A program made the translations under genes and the position numbers. Source: Pleionea sp. CnH1-48 (lineage in GTDB: Bacteria; Pseudomonadota; Gammaproteobacteria; Enterobacterales; Kangiellaceae). From it: a stretch of 64,000 nucleotides of DNA. Of this stretch, positions 38,839 to 48,438 are shown in pieces. Under the pieces are notes generated by a model. It saw only the letters and a program-made list of their open reading frames with translations, was not told the DNA's origin and made no database searches. The stretch's first letter is position 1. The number at the start of each line of letters is the position of its first letter. The stretch covers positions 62,001-126,000 of the forward strand of contig NZ_JAMXSB010000011.1 in assembly GCF_024124665.1 (NCBI RefSeq), read 5' to 3'.

Positions 38839-38920
38839 AGAGTGAAAAAAACCTTAGTTAAGATGAACATGGCGTATTTTACCAGAGCCAGTATGGGTCG
38901 CCTAGATCTTGATTTTATCC

Positions 38921-39571
38921 TTAGTGTATGTTTGGTTGCCAACGTGCAACAATTGGCTTTAATCGAGTGATATCTTCTATCTTACTGACCGCGTTCTGCG
39001 CCGGCTCTTTTTTGAGCCATGGCCCAACATAAACCCGGTACAGAAGCTTTTTCTGTTTGATATTAATATGGCGTACAAACGCCTTCATCGCTGATGCTTC
39101 AAGCTTTTTGGCTAACACTTCGGCGTTGGCTCGCGATGAAAAACTGCCTACCTGCACCACCCAGCCAGATTGCTTCATTGCTGTATCTGGCTTGGTTTGA
39201 GCGGCAACGGGAGTTGGCTCCTTTTTGGCGGGCGACGGTTTTTCGACGACTTTTTTTGTCACCGGAGTGGTTGATTTGGTGTTTTCTTTGGGCTTTTTGC
39301 TAGTAACTTGAGCTTTAGGTTCATCTTTTTGAGTCGCATCAGGGACAGTTTTTTGCTCTACCACCTTGTCTGTCACCACTTCTGGCTCATTAGCTGGCTG
39401 AGTGTTCGTGGTCTGCTGCGTCTGCTCCGCTACAGGTTGTTCAGGGATTTTGGATGCGAAGGGTTCACGCACATTCTTTTGCCCCAAAATGCCAGGGAGA
39501 AAAATAATTGCCAGCGCAATCAAGACAATCGCGCCTACTAGTCGTTGTTTGATGGTTTGATCCAAACCCAT
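38921..39571 (-). CDS. SPOR domain protein (DedD-like)
   Basis: A 216-residue protein: a transmembrane helix at about 10-28 ('RLVGAIVLIALAIIFLPGIL'), a long low-complexity linker rich in K, P, T and E, and a C-terminal SPOR domain (about 135-212, 'GWVVQVGSFSSRANAEVLAK') that binds denuded septal peptidoglycan. DedD assists cell division. The gene position between folC and cvpA is the conserved one for dedD. Confidence 0.9.
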   Translation of the reverse strand: MGLDQTIKQRLVGAIVLIALAIIFLPGILGQKNVREPFASKIPEQPVAEQTQQTTNTQPANEPEVVTDKVVEQKTVPDATQKDEPKAQVTSKKPKENTKSTTPVTKKVVEKPSPAKKEPTPVAAQTKPDTAMKQSGWVVQVGSFSSRANAEVLAKKLEASAMKAFVRHINIKQKKLLYRVYVGPWLKKEPAQNAVSKIEDITRLKPIVARWQPNIH

Positions 39572-39664
39572 ATTCGTTATTTTCCTGATGCCGTCAAATA
39601 AGGTGAGGGCCTCGATGATCTTTCATTGATAGTCATCGTCACTATTTGTTAATAGTCAACGCCA

Positions 39665-40855
39665 CTAATTCAAAACATCGGCCACCACTAAAAACGAACC
39701 AAACACAATAATACCCGTAGTCGATGACGTTTTTGCGGCCAGTGCCGATGTTAATGCGTCTTTTGCCGAATCGCTACATACACCTTCTGACAAACCAACA
39801 CATTGTTGCAACGCATGAGCCGATTGCCCTCTTTCGCCGTCAATGGAAGCAAAATACCATTGCGATATCAGCCCCTTTAAAGGTGTCAAAGATTCAGCTG
39901 CTTTTTTATCTTGCAACATACCGCACACAGCATACCATTGTTTGATGCCCGTCTGCTGCTCCATTTTGCATCTTAGGTTCAAGATGGCTTGTGGATTGTG
40001 AGCAACATCAGCCCAAACCTGCGGCTGCAATAACTGCCAGCGTCCCGGCAAATGGAGAGAGTCTAATGCTTTCAACAAGCCATCTGCTGGAAGTGACACC
40101 AGCCCCAACTCAACCATCGCCATATAACCACAACGTAAACTGGTAGGATGGATAGTTTGCGCGACTTTATCTTCTACCAGCTGCCAACCTTCAATGGGTT
40201 CAGCCACTTTCCAGGCAGAGACTAATTTCCCCACGTCGGGCAAAAACTCTTGCGCCAAATTGAAGGTTTCTTCTTCGCCAATAATCACTGTTTTGCCCGC
40301 ACGAGCAATACCCGCTTTTTCGCGCGCAATAGAGCGTAGATCGTTACCCAACCAGCTTTCATGATCCAATGCTACGCTGGTGATAACGGCAACCGTATTC
40401 TCAACAATATTTACCGCATCCAGGCGGCCACCCAAGCCCACTTCGAGCACAATAATATCGGGCTGCTGTCGCTTAATCACCCATAGGGCCGCCAATGTAG
40501 AGTATTCGAAATAGGTTAATTCAATATCACCTCGAGCCGACTCTATCTGCTCAAAAGCTGAACACAAACTTGCATCGTCGACCATTTGGCCCGACAAACG
40601 CAAACGTTCATTAAATTGAATAAGATGAGGAGAAGTATAAACCGCCGTTGATAAACCCTGGCTTAACGCTAAGGCTTCAATCACTGCAACGGTGGATCCT
40701 TTACCGTTTGTACCCGTTACTGTGACAACTGGCGCTTCAAATTCCGTAAGTTGAAGATGCTGGGCTACCGTTAACAAACGTTCAAGGCCCAGCTCAATAG
40801 ACTGTGGGTGGGTTGACTCGATATAAGCCAACCACTCACTTAAATTGCGAGACAA
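39665..40855 (-). CDS. folC: Folylpolyglutamate synthase / dihydrofolate synthase
   Basis: About 396 residues. The P-loop 'VTVTGTNGKGSTVAVIEALA' and 'YTSPHLIQFNERLRLSG' and 'FEYSTLAALWVI' are FolC signatures; it adds glutamate to dihydropteroate and folates. No ATG or GTG lies before the conserved region. The TTG at 40855 is favoured because it follows AAGGGG by 9 nt and starts 4 nt after the accD stop; a TTG at 40894 would lie inside accD. Confidence 0.93.
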   Translation of the reverse strand: MSRNLSEWLAYIESTHPQSIELGLERLLTVAQHLQLTEFEAPVVTVTGTNGKGSTVAVIEALALSQGLSTAVYTSPHLIQFNERLRLSGQMVDDASLCSAFEQIESARGDIELTYFEYSTLAALWVIKRQQPDIIVLEVGLGGRLDAVNIVENTVAVITSVALDHESWLGNDLRSIAREKAGIARAGKTVIIGEEETFNLAQEFLPDVGKLVSAWKVAEPIEGWQLVEDKVAQTIHPTSLRCGYMAMVELGLVSLPADGLLKALDSLHLPGRWQLLQPQVWADVAHNPQAILNLRCKMEQQTGIKQWYAVCGMLQDKKAAESLTPLKGLISQWYFASIDGERGQSAHALQQCVGLSEGVCSDSAKDALTSALAAKTSSTTGIIVFGSFLVVADVLN

Positions 40856-40859
40856 AAAA

Positions 40860-41762
40860 TTATTCCCCTTGCGCTTCTTCTTCCTCGGCTTCAACCTCTA
40901 GCATGGGCTCAGGTCGATGAGTCATCTTGCACAATAATGATGCCAGTTTGGTGCGCATTTCACGACGATCAACAATCATGTCAATCGCCCCCTTCTCTAA
41001 TAAGAATTCGCTGCGTTGGAAACCATCTGGCAGTTTTTCGCGGACAGTTTGCTCGATCACACGTGGACCAGCAAAACCAATCAAAGCGCCTGGCTCGGCA
41101 ATATTAATATCACCTAACATCGCTAAGCTGGCAGAAACACCACCCATGGTTGGATCGGTCAAAATTGAAATAAAAGGAATGCCTTTTTGCGACATTCGAG
41201 CAAGGGCTGCACTGGTTTTTGCCATCTGGAACAACGACAACAATGCCTCTTGCATACGCGCTCCACCACTGGCAGAAAAACAAATCAGAGGTTTGTTGTG
41301 CTCGATACAATGATTAGCGGCGCGAACAAACTTCTCGCCAGCAACGGACGCCATTGAGCCACCCATAAAGGAAAACTCAAAAGCAGCAACAACAACAGGC
41401 ACTTCTAATATTTCGCCTGACATGACAATCATCGAGTCATTTTCGCCAGTGACTTTTTGCGCTGACTGAATGCGATCTTTATATTTTTTGGAGTCTCTAA
41501 ACTTGAGAGTATCAACGGGCTTCAATTCAGCGCCGATCTCCAATTGATTATCTGGATCCAATAAACGCTCTAGTCGTTTTCTGGCAGTGATGCGCATGTG
41601 GTTATTACATTTAGGGCAAACCTCTAGGCTGCGTTCTAGCTCAGCGCGATACAATACCGATGCACATTGAGTACATTTGGACCATACCCCTTCTGGGACT
41701 GAGTTCTTTCGGCTAGTCACCGATGTATTTCGCTTGGGCAGTAGTCTATCTAACCAGTTCAT
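40860..41762 (-). CDS. accD: Acetyl-CoA carboxylase carboxyltransferase subunit beta
   Basis: About 300 residues from the ATG at 41762 (GAGG upstream; the reading frame is open further but does not match the family). The N-terminal zinc ribbon has C30, C33, C49 and C52. The carboxyltransferase domain follows with '[20 protein letters not shown]', '[20 protein letters not shown]' and '[14 protein letters not shown]'. With AccA it transfers CO2 from biotin to acetyl-CoA for fatty acid synthesis. Followed by folC as in related genomes. Confidence 0.97.
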   Translation of the reverse strand: MNWLDRLLPKRNTSVTSRKNSVPEGVWSKCTQCASVLYRAELERSLEVCPKCNNHMRITARKRLERLLDPDNQLEIGAELKPVDTLKFRDSKKYKDRIQSAQKVTGENDSMIVMSGEILEVPVVVAAFEFSFMGGSMASVAGEKFVRAANHCIEHNKPLICFSASGGARMQEALLSLFQMAKTSAALARMSQKGIPFISILTDPTMGGVSASLAMLGDINIAEPGALIGFAGPRVIEQTVREKLPDGFQRSEFLLEKGAIDMIVDRREMRTKLASLLCKMTHRPEPMLEVEAEEEEAQGE

Positions 41763-41992
41763 TGAATACCTCAGATCTTCACAACGTTTTGCCAACGGCA
41801 AGTTGCGCAATTCTAACATGGCTTTATTAACTTAAAAGCAGATTTTTGCTACAGCTGGTCTTATCAGTTAGTCCAACAAAAAAGCGGTGAAGTTCCGCAC
41901 AAAAGTGGTTATAACCGGCACAAATACCACGGCCTTTTTGTTTAAATGATGTTCTCTTTACAATAACCGACCATTCTAATAAGTAAGAACGC

Positions 41993-42775
41993 TTAATCAA
42001 ATAACCACAGGCTGGACTGTCGTCCGGGCAAACGGCAAGCCGCAGGATAATTTGCCTGAATAAAATATAGACCGTCGGGTGCTGCGGTGGGGGCAGCTAA
42101 TGTACGATCTTCTTGTTGCATTAACCACTTTATCCAATCGGTTGCCTGATTTCGGCGACCTACTTCAATAAGCGAACCAGAAATATTGCGAACCATGTGA
42201 TGCAAAAAGGCATTGGCTGTAATATCAATCATCACAAACTCATTTTTGCGAATCACTTTGATCGAAGTGACATTTCGAAACGGCGTCGGCGACTGACAGC
42301 TGGCCGCCTGAAACGAAGAAAAGTTTTGCTCACCTAAAAAATGCTGAGCCGCTTCATGCATTTTGGTTTCATCCAGTGGTTCTCGAATCCAGGTAACCTG
42401 ACCACTCAATACAGCGGGACGAGAACGTACATTGGCAATCACATAGCGATAACGTCTCGACACGGCACTAAAGCGCGCATGAAAGTCTTCTTTCATGGTT
42501 TGCGCCCACTGGATAGCGATATCATCAGGCAAATGGGCATTACCTCCCATCACCCAGGCCTTGCTCGGACGTTCTGCTGAGGTTTCAAAATGAATGACCT
42601 GGCCTGTGGCATGCACTCCGGTGTCCGTTCGCCCGGCACAAAAAACTTCTACTTTGTGATTGGCCACTGTCGACAAGGCTTTTTCGACACACGCCTGAAC
42701 CGATGGCGAATGGGTTTGGCGCTGCCAACCACAGTAATTTGAGCCCAGATATTCAACGCCTACCGCTATGATCAT
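41993..42775 (-). CDS. truA: tRNA pseudouridine(38-40) synthase
   Basis: A 260-residue enzyme that isomerises uridines 38-40 in the anticodon arm. The catalytic aspartate is D51 in 'CAGRTDTGVHATGQVIHFE'. Other signatures are 'FHARFSAVSRRYRYVI' and 'NAFLHHMVRNISGSLIEVG'. It lies between fimV and accD. In Pseudomonas-type genomes trpF sits between truA and accD; here only about 230 nt without a gene separate them. Confidence 0.97.
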   Translation of the reverse strand: MIIAVGVEYLGSNYCGWQRQTHSPSVQACVEKALSTVANHKVEVFCAGRTDTGVHATGQVIHFETSAERPSKAWVMGGNAHLPDDIAIQWAQTMKEDFHARFSAVSRRYRYVIANVRSRPAVLSGQVTWIREPLDETKMHEAAQHFLGEQNFSSFQAASCQSPTPFRNVTSIKVIRKNEFVMIDITANAFLHHMVRNISGSLIEVGRRNQATDWIKWLMQQEDRTLAAPTAAPDGLYFIQANYPAACRLPGRQSSLWLFD

Positions 42776-42862
42776 TAACTACAACTCGCTACTTAAAAAA
42801 CTCTTCTGGAAAAAACAAAAAAGCCCCATAACCTAACAGATGCACTGATAGTTTATGGAGCT

Positions 42863-42883
42863 GACGAGGTATCAAGCCTCGTC
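42863..42883. terminator. Hairpin after fimV
   Basis: GACGAGG and CCTCGTC form a perfect 7-bp stem with a 7-nt loop, 18 nt downstream of the fimV stop on the minus strand. A further imperfect stem (AGCCCCATAA/TTATGGAGCT) lies just beyond. Likely a terminator or processing site between fimV and truA. Confidence 0.5.
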
Positions 42884-42900
42884 TGGTATTACTGAATTAA

Positions 42901-45471
42901 TTAACTGTTGATTTTGTCCAACAATTTTAAAGCTTCATCTTTTTGAGCTTCTGCGCCCTCTTCGATGACTTCGTTCAGAATTTCTTCTGCACCTTCTGAA
43001 TCGCCCATATCAATGTAAGCACGAGCTAAATCCAGTTTGGTGGATGCTTCATCAACATCGCCACCTTCTAGTTCATTTAACTCTGCATCTTCATCATCCA
43101 GGTCAAAGTCATCGCTACCTAAATCAAAGTCTCCGCCGTCCAACAACTCGCTATCAGCGTCAGCGCTGCTGGTATCATCCAGGCTGTTGTCATCTAACGA
43201 GAAGTCATCATCACCGCCCAATAAGTCATCGGCATCTCCGAGACCTAACTCATCGTCGTCAAGAGACACATCGTCATCATCTAGCGAAAACTCTTCGTCA
43301 TCACCTAATGATAAATCGTCCTCATCGACTAATGCAGCAGGAGACTCTTCGGCAGGCTCATCATCCAGCGAGAATTCGTCGTCATCAGCATCCAGATTGA
43401 AATCAAAGTCATCTGTATCAAACGACTCTTCTTCTGGTGCGCTGTCTTCTGGTTCTGCCAGGGTTTCATCGTCACCTAACAGACTGTCTTCACTGATATC
43501 GTCTAATGAGAAATCATCATCGGCCGCATCATCACCTGAAGCAAAGTTATCGTCGCCAAAAATTTCTTCGGTAGACGGTAACTCAAAATCATCATTTGCA
43601 TCGTCTTCTGGCCATGCATTGTTGCGGATCTGATTCACCTGCTCCGTCATCTGAGGATCATTATCAATCTCTTCAGCATACTCTGCATAGTAAGACTGGA
43701 AGTTGTCTTTATCTTTTGTCTCGGCGTAACACTCAAGCAACTTCACTTTAAGGTCAGCACGAGCTGGATTGTCATCGATAGCTGTTTTTAGCAGTTGCTC
43801 AGCTTGCTCGTACTTGCCATAAGCAATATAGATGTCTGCTTCACCTAAAGGATCAGCTTCGGCAGAACCCGATTCATCAAACAGATTTTCTGAATCCATT
43901 TCGTCGAGTAGCTCGTCACCCACATCAGGCATTGCAATGGATTCTTCAGTATCAAAACCGCCACCTTGAGCCGAAGCAACTAAGTCATCCTGGAACTCAT
44001 CATCACTCATGCGCTGACGCATACGCCAGAATACAAAGAAGGCAATCAATAAAGCAGCAATTAATCCAGCTCCGCCGTAAGTCACATAAGGACTGTCCAT
44101 AAAGGACTCCTCAACAGGAGGGTTGACAGGTGGATCACGACGTACTGGTGTTTCGGTGGCTTCAGCTTGTTGTGTATCAGTAGTGTCGATACCAGTATCA
44201 CCATCAAGGGTGGTTGAATCGGTTGAATCCACAGTATCTGTTGCAGTCGAATCAGAAATACCTGAATCTGTTGAATCAACAGACGTATCATCAATACCCG
44301 CTTCAGAAGTTGAGTTATCAAAAGCAGGTTCGGTTGTCTCTACAATGTCGTCAGTAGCAGAAGGCGTGTCCGTTGTTTCAGTCAGACCATCGTTATCTTG
44401 ATTAGCCAGAACCGCTCCGGTAGCGCTCTCTACATTCACTGCACTTTGTTGCAAATTTTCAAGACGATCCAGAGTATCTTGTAGCTGCTGACGAAGCTCT
44501 GCATTTTCGGCTTCCAGGGTCGCTGCTCGCTCTCTGTTCTCTGCTAACTTAGCGCGCATTTCTCCAAGCTCTGCATCGCCACCCGTACCAGCACCTGACT
44601 CGCCGTTACCAGAACGAGGAGGCACTAAGCGCAAACGATCTTCGCCTTGAGCCACCTGACCAGATGACGAACGGCCACCGGTAGTATCTAAAACAGTCTC
44701 GCGGGCATTAGTCCCGCGAGAATTAGAAACCAAATCTTGTAGCGCGGCTCGCCGCGGAATCGAGGCGATATCCCCCCCATCTGGGATTTTTAAGGTTTCT
44801 CCTCGTTTGAGCATATTGATGTCGCCGCCAATAAAGGCGTGAGGGTTAGCTCGATATAAGGCAACTAATGTTTGATGGATAGAAGCGTTAGAAGGACGAA
44901 CCTGAGAAGCGATTCCCCATAAAGTTTCGTTGCTTCCAACTGGGCCATAGCTGTTACCGCTATAGGAAGGAGCAGAAGAAGCTTCTTGGTAACGAGGAGC
45001 CTGCTGACGCGATGTTGACGTCACTTCAACAGCAGAAGACTGTGCTTGTTGAACCTGACCAGAACCCGACTCACTAAAAACTGGAGGATCTAGCAATACC
45101 GTATACTCACGTAGCATACGACCTTTGGGCCAGTTAAGTTCTACCAAAAAATTTAAGAAGGGCTCTTTCACTGGTGTGCGAGTGGTTAGTTCAACCACCA
45201 AAACGCCTTCGCCACGACCAACGGTTTTGAAGCGAATAGACTTTAAGAAAGAGAAATAATCGATTCCCGCTTTTTCAAACTCAGCAATACTGGCCAAAGA
45301 CGCCGCGATTTCAAATTCGCTCATGCCTTCAGGAGAAAACAGCTCAATCTCCGCTTTTAGGGGTTGGTTTAAACCAGATTTAAGTTTGATTTCCCCAAGT
45401 CCCAGCGCAAAAACACTGGATGAAAACAGAGCAACACAGGACACCAAAATCAGGCTGAATTTGCGAAACAT
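42901..45471 (-). CDS. fimV: FimV-family peptidoglycan-binding polar protein
   Basis: An 856-residue protein. Signal peptide (about 1-22); the FimV N-terminal domain ('LGEIKLKSGLNQPLKAEIEL'); a LysM-like region ('SNETLWGIASQVRPSNASIH'); a coiled coil at about 300-345; a Thr/Ser-rich stretch; a transmembrane helix at about 466-484; then a cytoplasmic part, very acidic over about 640-810 with repeated 'DDEFSLDDE'-type motifs, and a FimV C-terminal helical domain ('STKLDLARAYIDMGDSEGAE'). FimV marks the cell pole and supports type IV pili and twitching. Position between asd and truA is conserved. Confidence 0.95.
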   Translation of the reverse strand: MFRKFSLILVSCVALFSSSVFALGLGEIKLKSGLNQPLKAEIELFSPEGMSEFEIAASLASIAEFEKAGIDYFSFLKSIRFKTVGRGEGVLVVELTTRTPVKEPFLNFLVELNWPKGRMLREYTVLLDPPVFSESGSGQVQQAQSSAVEVTSTSRQQAPRYQEASSAPSYSGNSYGPVGSNETLWGIASQVRPSNASIHQTLVALYRANPHAFIGGDINMLKRGETLKIPDGGDIASIPRRAALQDLVSNSRGTNARETVLDTTGGRSSSGQVAQGEDRLRLVPPRSGNGESGAGTGGDAELGEMRAKLAENRERAATLEAENAELRQQLQDTLDRLENLQQSAVNVESATGAVLANQDNDGLTETTDTPSATDDIVETTEPAFDNSTSEAGIDDTSVDSTDSGISDSTATDTVDSTDSTTLDGDTGIDTTDTQQAEATETPVRRDPPVNPPVEESFMDSPYVTYGGAGLIAALLIAFFVFWRMRQRMSDDEFQDDLVASAQGGGFDTEESIAMPDVGDELLDEMDSENLFDESGSAEADPLGEADIYIAYGKYEQAEQLLKTAIDDNPARADLKVKLLECYAETKDKDNFQSYYAEYAEEIDNDPQMTEQVNQIRNNAWPEDDANDDFELPSTEEIFGDDNFASGDDAADDDFSLDDISEDSLLGDDETLAEPEDSAPEEESFDTDDFDFNLDADDDEFSLDDEPAEESPAALVDEDDLSLGDDEEFSLDDDDVSLDDDELGLGDADDLLGGDDDFSLDDNSLDDTSSADADSELLDGGDFDLGSDDFDLDDEDAELNELEGGDVDEASTKLDLARAYIDMGDSEGAEEILNEVIEEGAEAQKDEALKLLDKINS

Positions 45472-45836
45472 AGAAAGTTCCCTTTGTTACTGGTTCGGAT
45501 AAAACCAGTTGTAATCTTTTGGGTTAGAATTCTAACTTTAGAATGTTCTTTATGATATGCCTGTAACTATAGCAAAAGTATCAGATTTTTTGGAATTATT
45601 TTTTGTTCGCAGTCGTCTAAACTTGATTAACTTCTCAAAATGGACTTTAGCCTATTTTAATCAAACTCACTGCATTGTATTAATTTTGATCAAGTTGATA
45701 TTAGAAATGGATAGCCGACTTTGCCAATATCAAATTGAGTTTTTAATAAAGACAATGCCTAATTACTCACCAATGATTGCCAAAGGAGATAAAGAACCCC
45801 TTTGCAATCAAATGGTTAGTAAGTATTCAATAGCAA
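45472..45836. other. Intergenic region between asd and fimV
   Basis: About 365 AT-rich bases. It must hold the fimV promoter. The only structure I support is the hairpin at 45775-45809. A short plus-strand frame here runs into asd antisense and has no family resemblance. Confidence 0.5.
45775..45809. terminator. Hairpin after asd
   Basis: GATTGCCAAAGG pairs with CCTTTGCAATC with one bulged C, 28 nt downstream of the asd stop on the minus strand. A probable asd terminator. Confidence 0.5.
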
Positions 45837-46862
45837 CTATAAGTGCTTTTCTATCAGCAGCTCAGCAATTTGAATGCTGTTCAACGCGGCCCCTTTGCGT
45901 AAATTGTCAGACACGACCCACAAATTTAAACCTTGGGGATGACTGATATCAGAACGAATGCGACTGACCCACACATCATCTTGGCCTGCACCATGTACAA
46001 CTGGTGACGCGTACTCACTATTGGCAGTATCATCTAAGACAGTTACACCTGGTGCATTATTGAGCAGTGCCACAGCATCACTCGCAGGCAATGGCTGTTT
46101 CATTTCAATGTGCACGGCTTCTGAGTGTCCGTAAAAAACGGGCACTCTCACCGCTGTTGGATTTACTTTAATGGTGTCATCGCCAAAAATCTTACGAGTC
46201 TCCCAGACCATTTTCATTTCTTCACGGGTGTAGCCATTGTCTTGAAACTGATCAATTTGAGGAATCAGATTAAAAGCGATCTGCCATGGATACTCTTGTA
46301 CCGTGGCTTCTTTGCCCCCCAGCAACTCAGTGGTCTGCTTGGCCAGTTCATCGATGGCTTTTTGTCCAGAGCCAGAAACCGCCTGATAGGTGGCAACATT
46401 AATACGCTCAATACCGACAGCATCATAGATTGGTTTAAGTGCCACCAGCATTTGAATCGTTGAACAATTGGGATTTGCAATAATGCCGCGATTTTTATAC
46501 TCAGCGACTTTATCGCCATTAACCTCGGGCACCACAAGAGGAATGTCATCGTCATAACGAAACTCTGACGTATTATCGATGACAACACAGCCAGCGGCGG
46601 CTGCCTTGGGCGCAAACTCGCGACTGATCGAGCCACCCGCCGAAAACAAGCCAATATCCGCTTTAGAAAAGTCGAAGTTCGCCAGGTTTTCGACCACAAT
46701 GGACTCACCGCGAAAGCGCAGAGTTTCACCTGCCGAACGTTCGCTGGCTAACAAGTATAAGTTTTCGACCGGAAAATCACGCTGCTCTAAAATTTCTCGC
46801 AATACCTCACCGACAGCACCCGTTGCACCAACAATCGCAACGTTCCAACGACGATCAGACAT
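45837..46862 (-). CDS. asd: Aspartate-semialdehyde dehydrogenase
   Basis: A 341-residue NADP-dependent enzyme reducing aspartyl phosphate to aspartate semialdehyde for lysine, methionine, threonine and diaminopimelate synthesis. The NADP loop is 'IVGATGAVGEV', the catalytic cysteine C133 lies in 'IANPNCSTIQML', and 'YHGAGQ'-like substrate region appears as 'SPVVHGAGQDDV'. It starts the conserved asd-fimV-truA block, at the junction with the chemotaxis operon. Confidence 0.97.
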   Translation of the reverse strand: MSDRRWNVAIVGATGAVGEVLREILEQRDFPVENLYLLASERSAGETLRFRGESIVVENLANFDFSKADIGLFSAGGSISREFAPKAAAAGCVVIDNTSEFRYDDDIPLVVPEVNGDKVAEYKNRGIIANPNCSTIQMLVALKPIYDAVGIERINVATYQAVSGSGQKAIDELAKQTTELLGGKEATVQEYPWQIAFNLIPQIDQFQDNGYTREEMKMVWETRKIFGDDTIKVNPTAVRVPVFYGHSEAVHIEMKQPLPASDAVALLNNAPGVTVLDDTANSEYASPVVHGAGQDDVWVSRIRSDISHPQGLNLWVVSDNLRKGAALNSIQIAELLIEKHL

Positions 46863-47024
46863 ATCTCACTTACTCCAAAATATCAGGTAGTCTCATTGTA
46901 ACGATGAAAATAATTGATTTGAAATAATAATAAGTAAAAAGTAGCCGCCCAGAGCAAACCTTATAACTGAAATACGCCTCACATCCTGTGTTAATAAATA
47001 CCCTGGTGAAAAAGCGAGCCGTTG

Positions 47025-47414
47025 CTAATGCACGACCGCCGTTCGTGCCAACATATCAGACAACAACTCCGCTTCACCTAAAGAGAGCTGACATCGTTCA
47101 ACCACATCATTCACAGTGGCTCCCTTTTGCAACATCAAAGTGGCTTCTTCAAAGGTTTTGTCTTCCATAGACGCATCGTCGATGACCTCATCGCGGGTTT
47201 GCTCCAGAGCATTTAAATGATGTCCAAAACGCGTCAAACGGCGGCCTAGTCCTAAGCTCCCGCTCAATAACGCCTGCTGCTCACGAACCACCTCGGCTAA
47301 GGTGTTCGTCAATAATTTTTGTTGTTGCTTCAATCTTAACACGTAGATTAGGCCACCAATCTGCAGTGCAAACAACACAACAATCAACAAAGTGGTTAAT
47401 GAAATACCCTGCAT
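47025..47414 (-). CDS. DUF2802 protein, chemotaxis operon end
   Basis: A 129-residue protein with an N-terminal transmembrane helix (about 7-25) and a coiled helical part ending in a helix-turn-helix-like 'MLQKGATVNDVVERCQLSLGEAELLSDML'. This matches DUF2802 proteins that close polar chemotaxis operons after cheW in Pseudomonas and relatives. Function unknown. It begins 25 nt after the cheW stop. Confidence 0.88.
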   Translation of the reverse strand: MQGISLTTLLIVVLFALQIGGLIYVLRLKQQQKLLTNTLAEVVREQQALLSGSLGLGRRLTRFGHHLNALEQTRDEVIDDASMEDKTFEEATLMLQKGATVNDVVERCQLSLGEAELLSDMLARTAVVH

Positions 47415-47439
47415 AACTTCTTAAGGCAAAAACTAGGTC

Positions 47440-47943
47440 TCAATAATCTAGATAATCTAATTCTTGCCACTCCTCTTCTTCTAACAATTTGTTTAAATCA
47501 ACCAGAATAAATAACTCGCCATCCCGATGAGTTACCCCCTGAATAAACTTTGCACTCTCTTCGTTGCCAACATTGGGCGCAGTCTCTATCTCTGATTGTC
47601 TTAGGTAGACAACCTCGGCCACACTATCGACCAAGATACCGATGACCTGTTGATTGGCTTCGATAATCACAATACGAGTACTGTCTGTGATTTCGATGGG
47701 CATCAAACCAAACCGTTGACACGTATCGATTACGGTAACCACATTACCACGCAGATTGATGATGCCCAGAACATAATGTGGCGCTCCGGGTACAGGTGCA
47801 ATCTCGGTATAACGTAATACTTCCTGCACTTGCATCACGTTGACACCATAAGTTTCACTCGCTAAGCGAAAAGTGACCCACTGCAACACCTGGTCGTCGT
47901 CAGTCCCCTGCGTTAGTTGATTTTTTTTATCCTCAGTGCTCAT
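47440..47943 (-). CDS. cheW: Chemotaxis adaptor CheW
   Basis: A 167-residue single-domain CheW that links chemoreceptors to CheA. 'WVTFRLASETYGVNVMQVQEV', 'YVLGIINLRGNVVTVIDTCQ' and 'VDSVAEVVYLRQSEIE' are family signatures. In related operons it directly follows parP; here 8.5 kb of other genes lie between, so its expression may depend on its own promoter in the 48 kb intergenic region. Confidence 0.96.
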   Translation of the reverse strand: MSTEDKKNQLTQGTDDDQVLQWVTFRLASETYGVNVMQVQEVLRYTEIAPVPGAPHYVLGIINLRGNVVTVIDTCQRFGLMPIEITDSTRIVIIEANQQVIGILVDSVAEVVYLRQSEIETAPNVGNEESAKFIQGVTHRDGELFILVDLNKLLEEEEWQELDYLDY

Positions 47944-48438
47944 TTTACCCTGCCATCTTAAGCGTCAATATTTCGTCGCGTCTAAACCGTTTGAGCTTAA
48001 TATAGAAAAGTGAGCAAGATTTATTCCACTTTTCTGTCCGATTTACCAAGAGTCACGACACCTCAACTTAAATAATAGACGCTTTTCAAAAAAAGACAGT
48101 TTTCAATGATGCTAAGGTGAAAAGTGAACGCTTTGATGCAACATATTGATTCAATTTGAGCTTTTTTAGCCTCTAGGGTCCATACTTGAGCCATTATCTG
48201 TACTAAGCCCGCTTATGCAGGCCTCTTCCTCTTTTTAATAAGCGCCTATTTGCCTGACTGGCCAGACAACAAAGCGCTTTTCATACTCAAAAAGACATAT
48301 TCTGAGATTTTTGTCGAATTTACCGATCCTTTATTAGAGGCTATTGAAGATTGACCCATTAGCCCAACGACAAGTAGCTGTGAAACCGCAGCAGCGACTA
48401 ATACAAGCTTGCTGGTCTACTATCGACATAACGGCTCA
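47944..48438. other. Intergenic region upstream of cheW
   Basis: About 495 bases. An 8-bp inverted repeat (GAAAAGTG at 48005-48012, CACTTTTC at 48027-48034) lies about 60 nt upstream of cheW. A 54-codon plus-strand open frame (48190-48354) has plausible composition but no normal start codon. No promoter can be called with confidence. It forms the left border of the inserted DNA. Confidence 0.5.

Noticed and set aside
43037-43633. Long plus-strand frame opposite fimV, very rich in serine
   Set aside because: It is the antisense shadow of the acidic repeat region of fimV; repeated GA-rich codons read as serine on the other strand.
45557-45946. Plus-strand frame of 129 codons upstream of fimV
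   Set aside because: It runs antisense into the end of asd, has no signature, and its composition is that of AT-rich intergenic DNA.
48190-48354. 54-codon plus-strand open frame with protein-like composition ('ILKKTYSEIFVEFTDPLLEA')
   Set aside because: No ATG or GTG start in frame, no ribosome binding site, and no family resemblance; may be a relic but cannot be supported.
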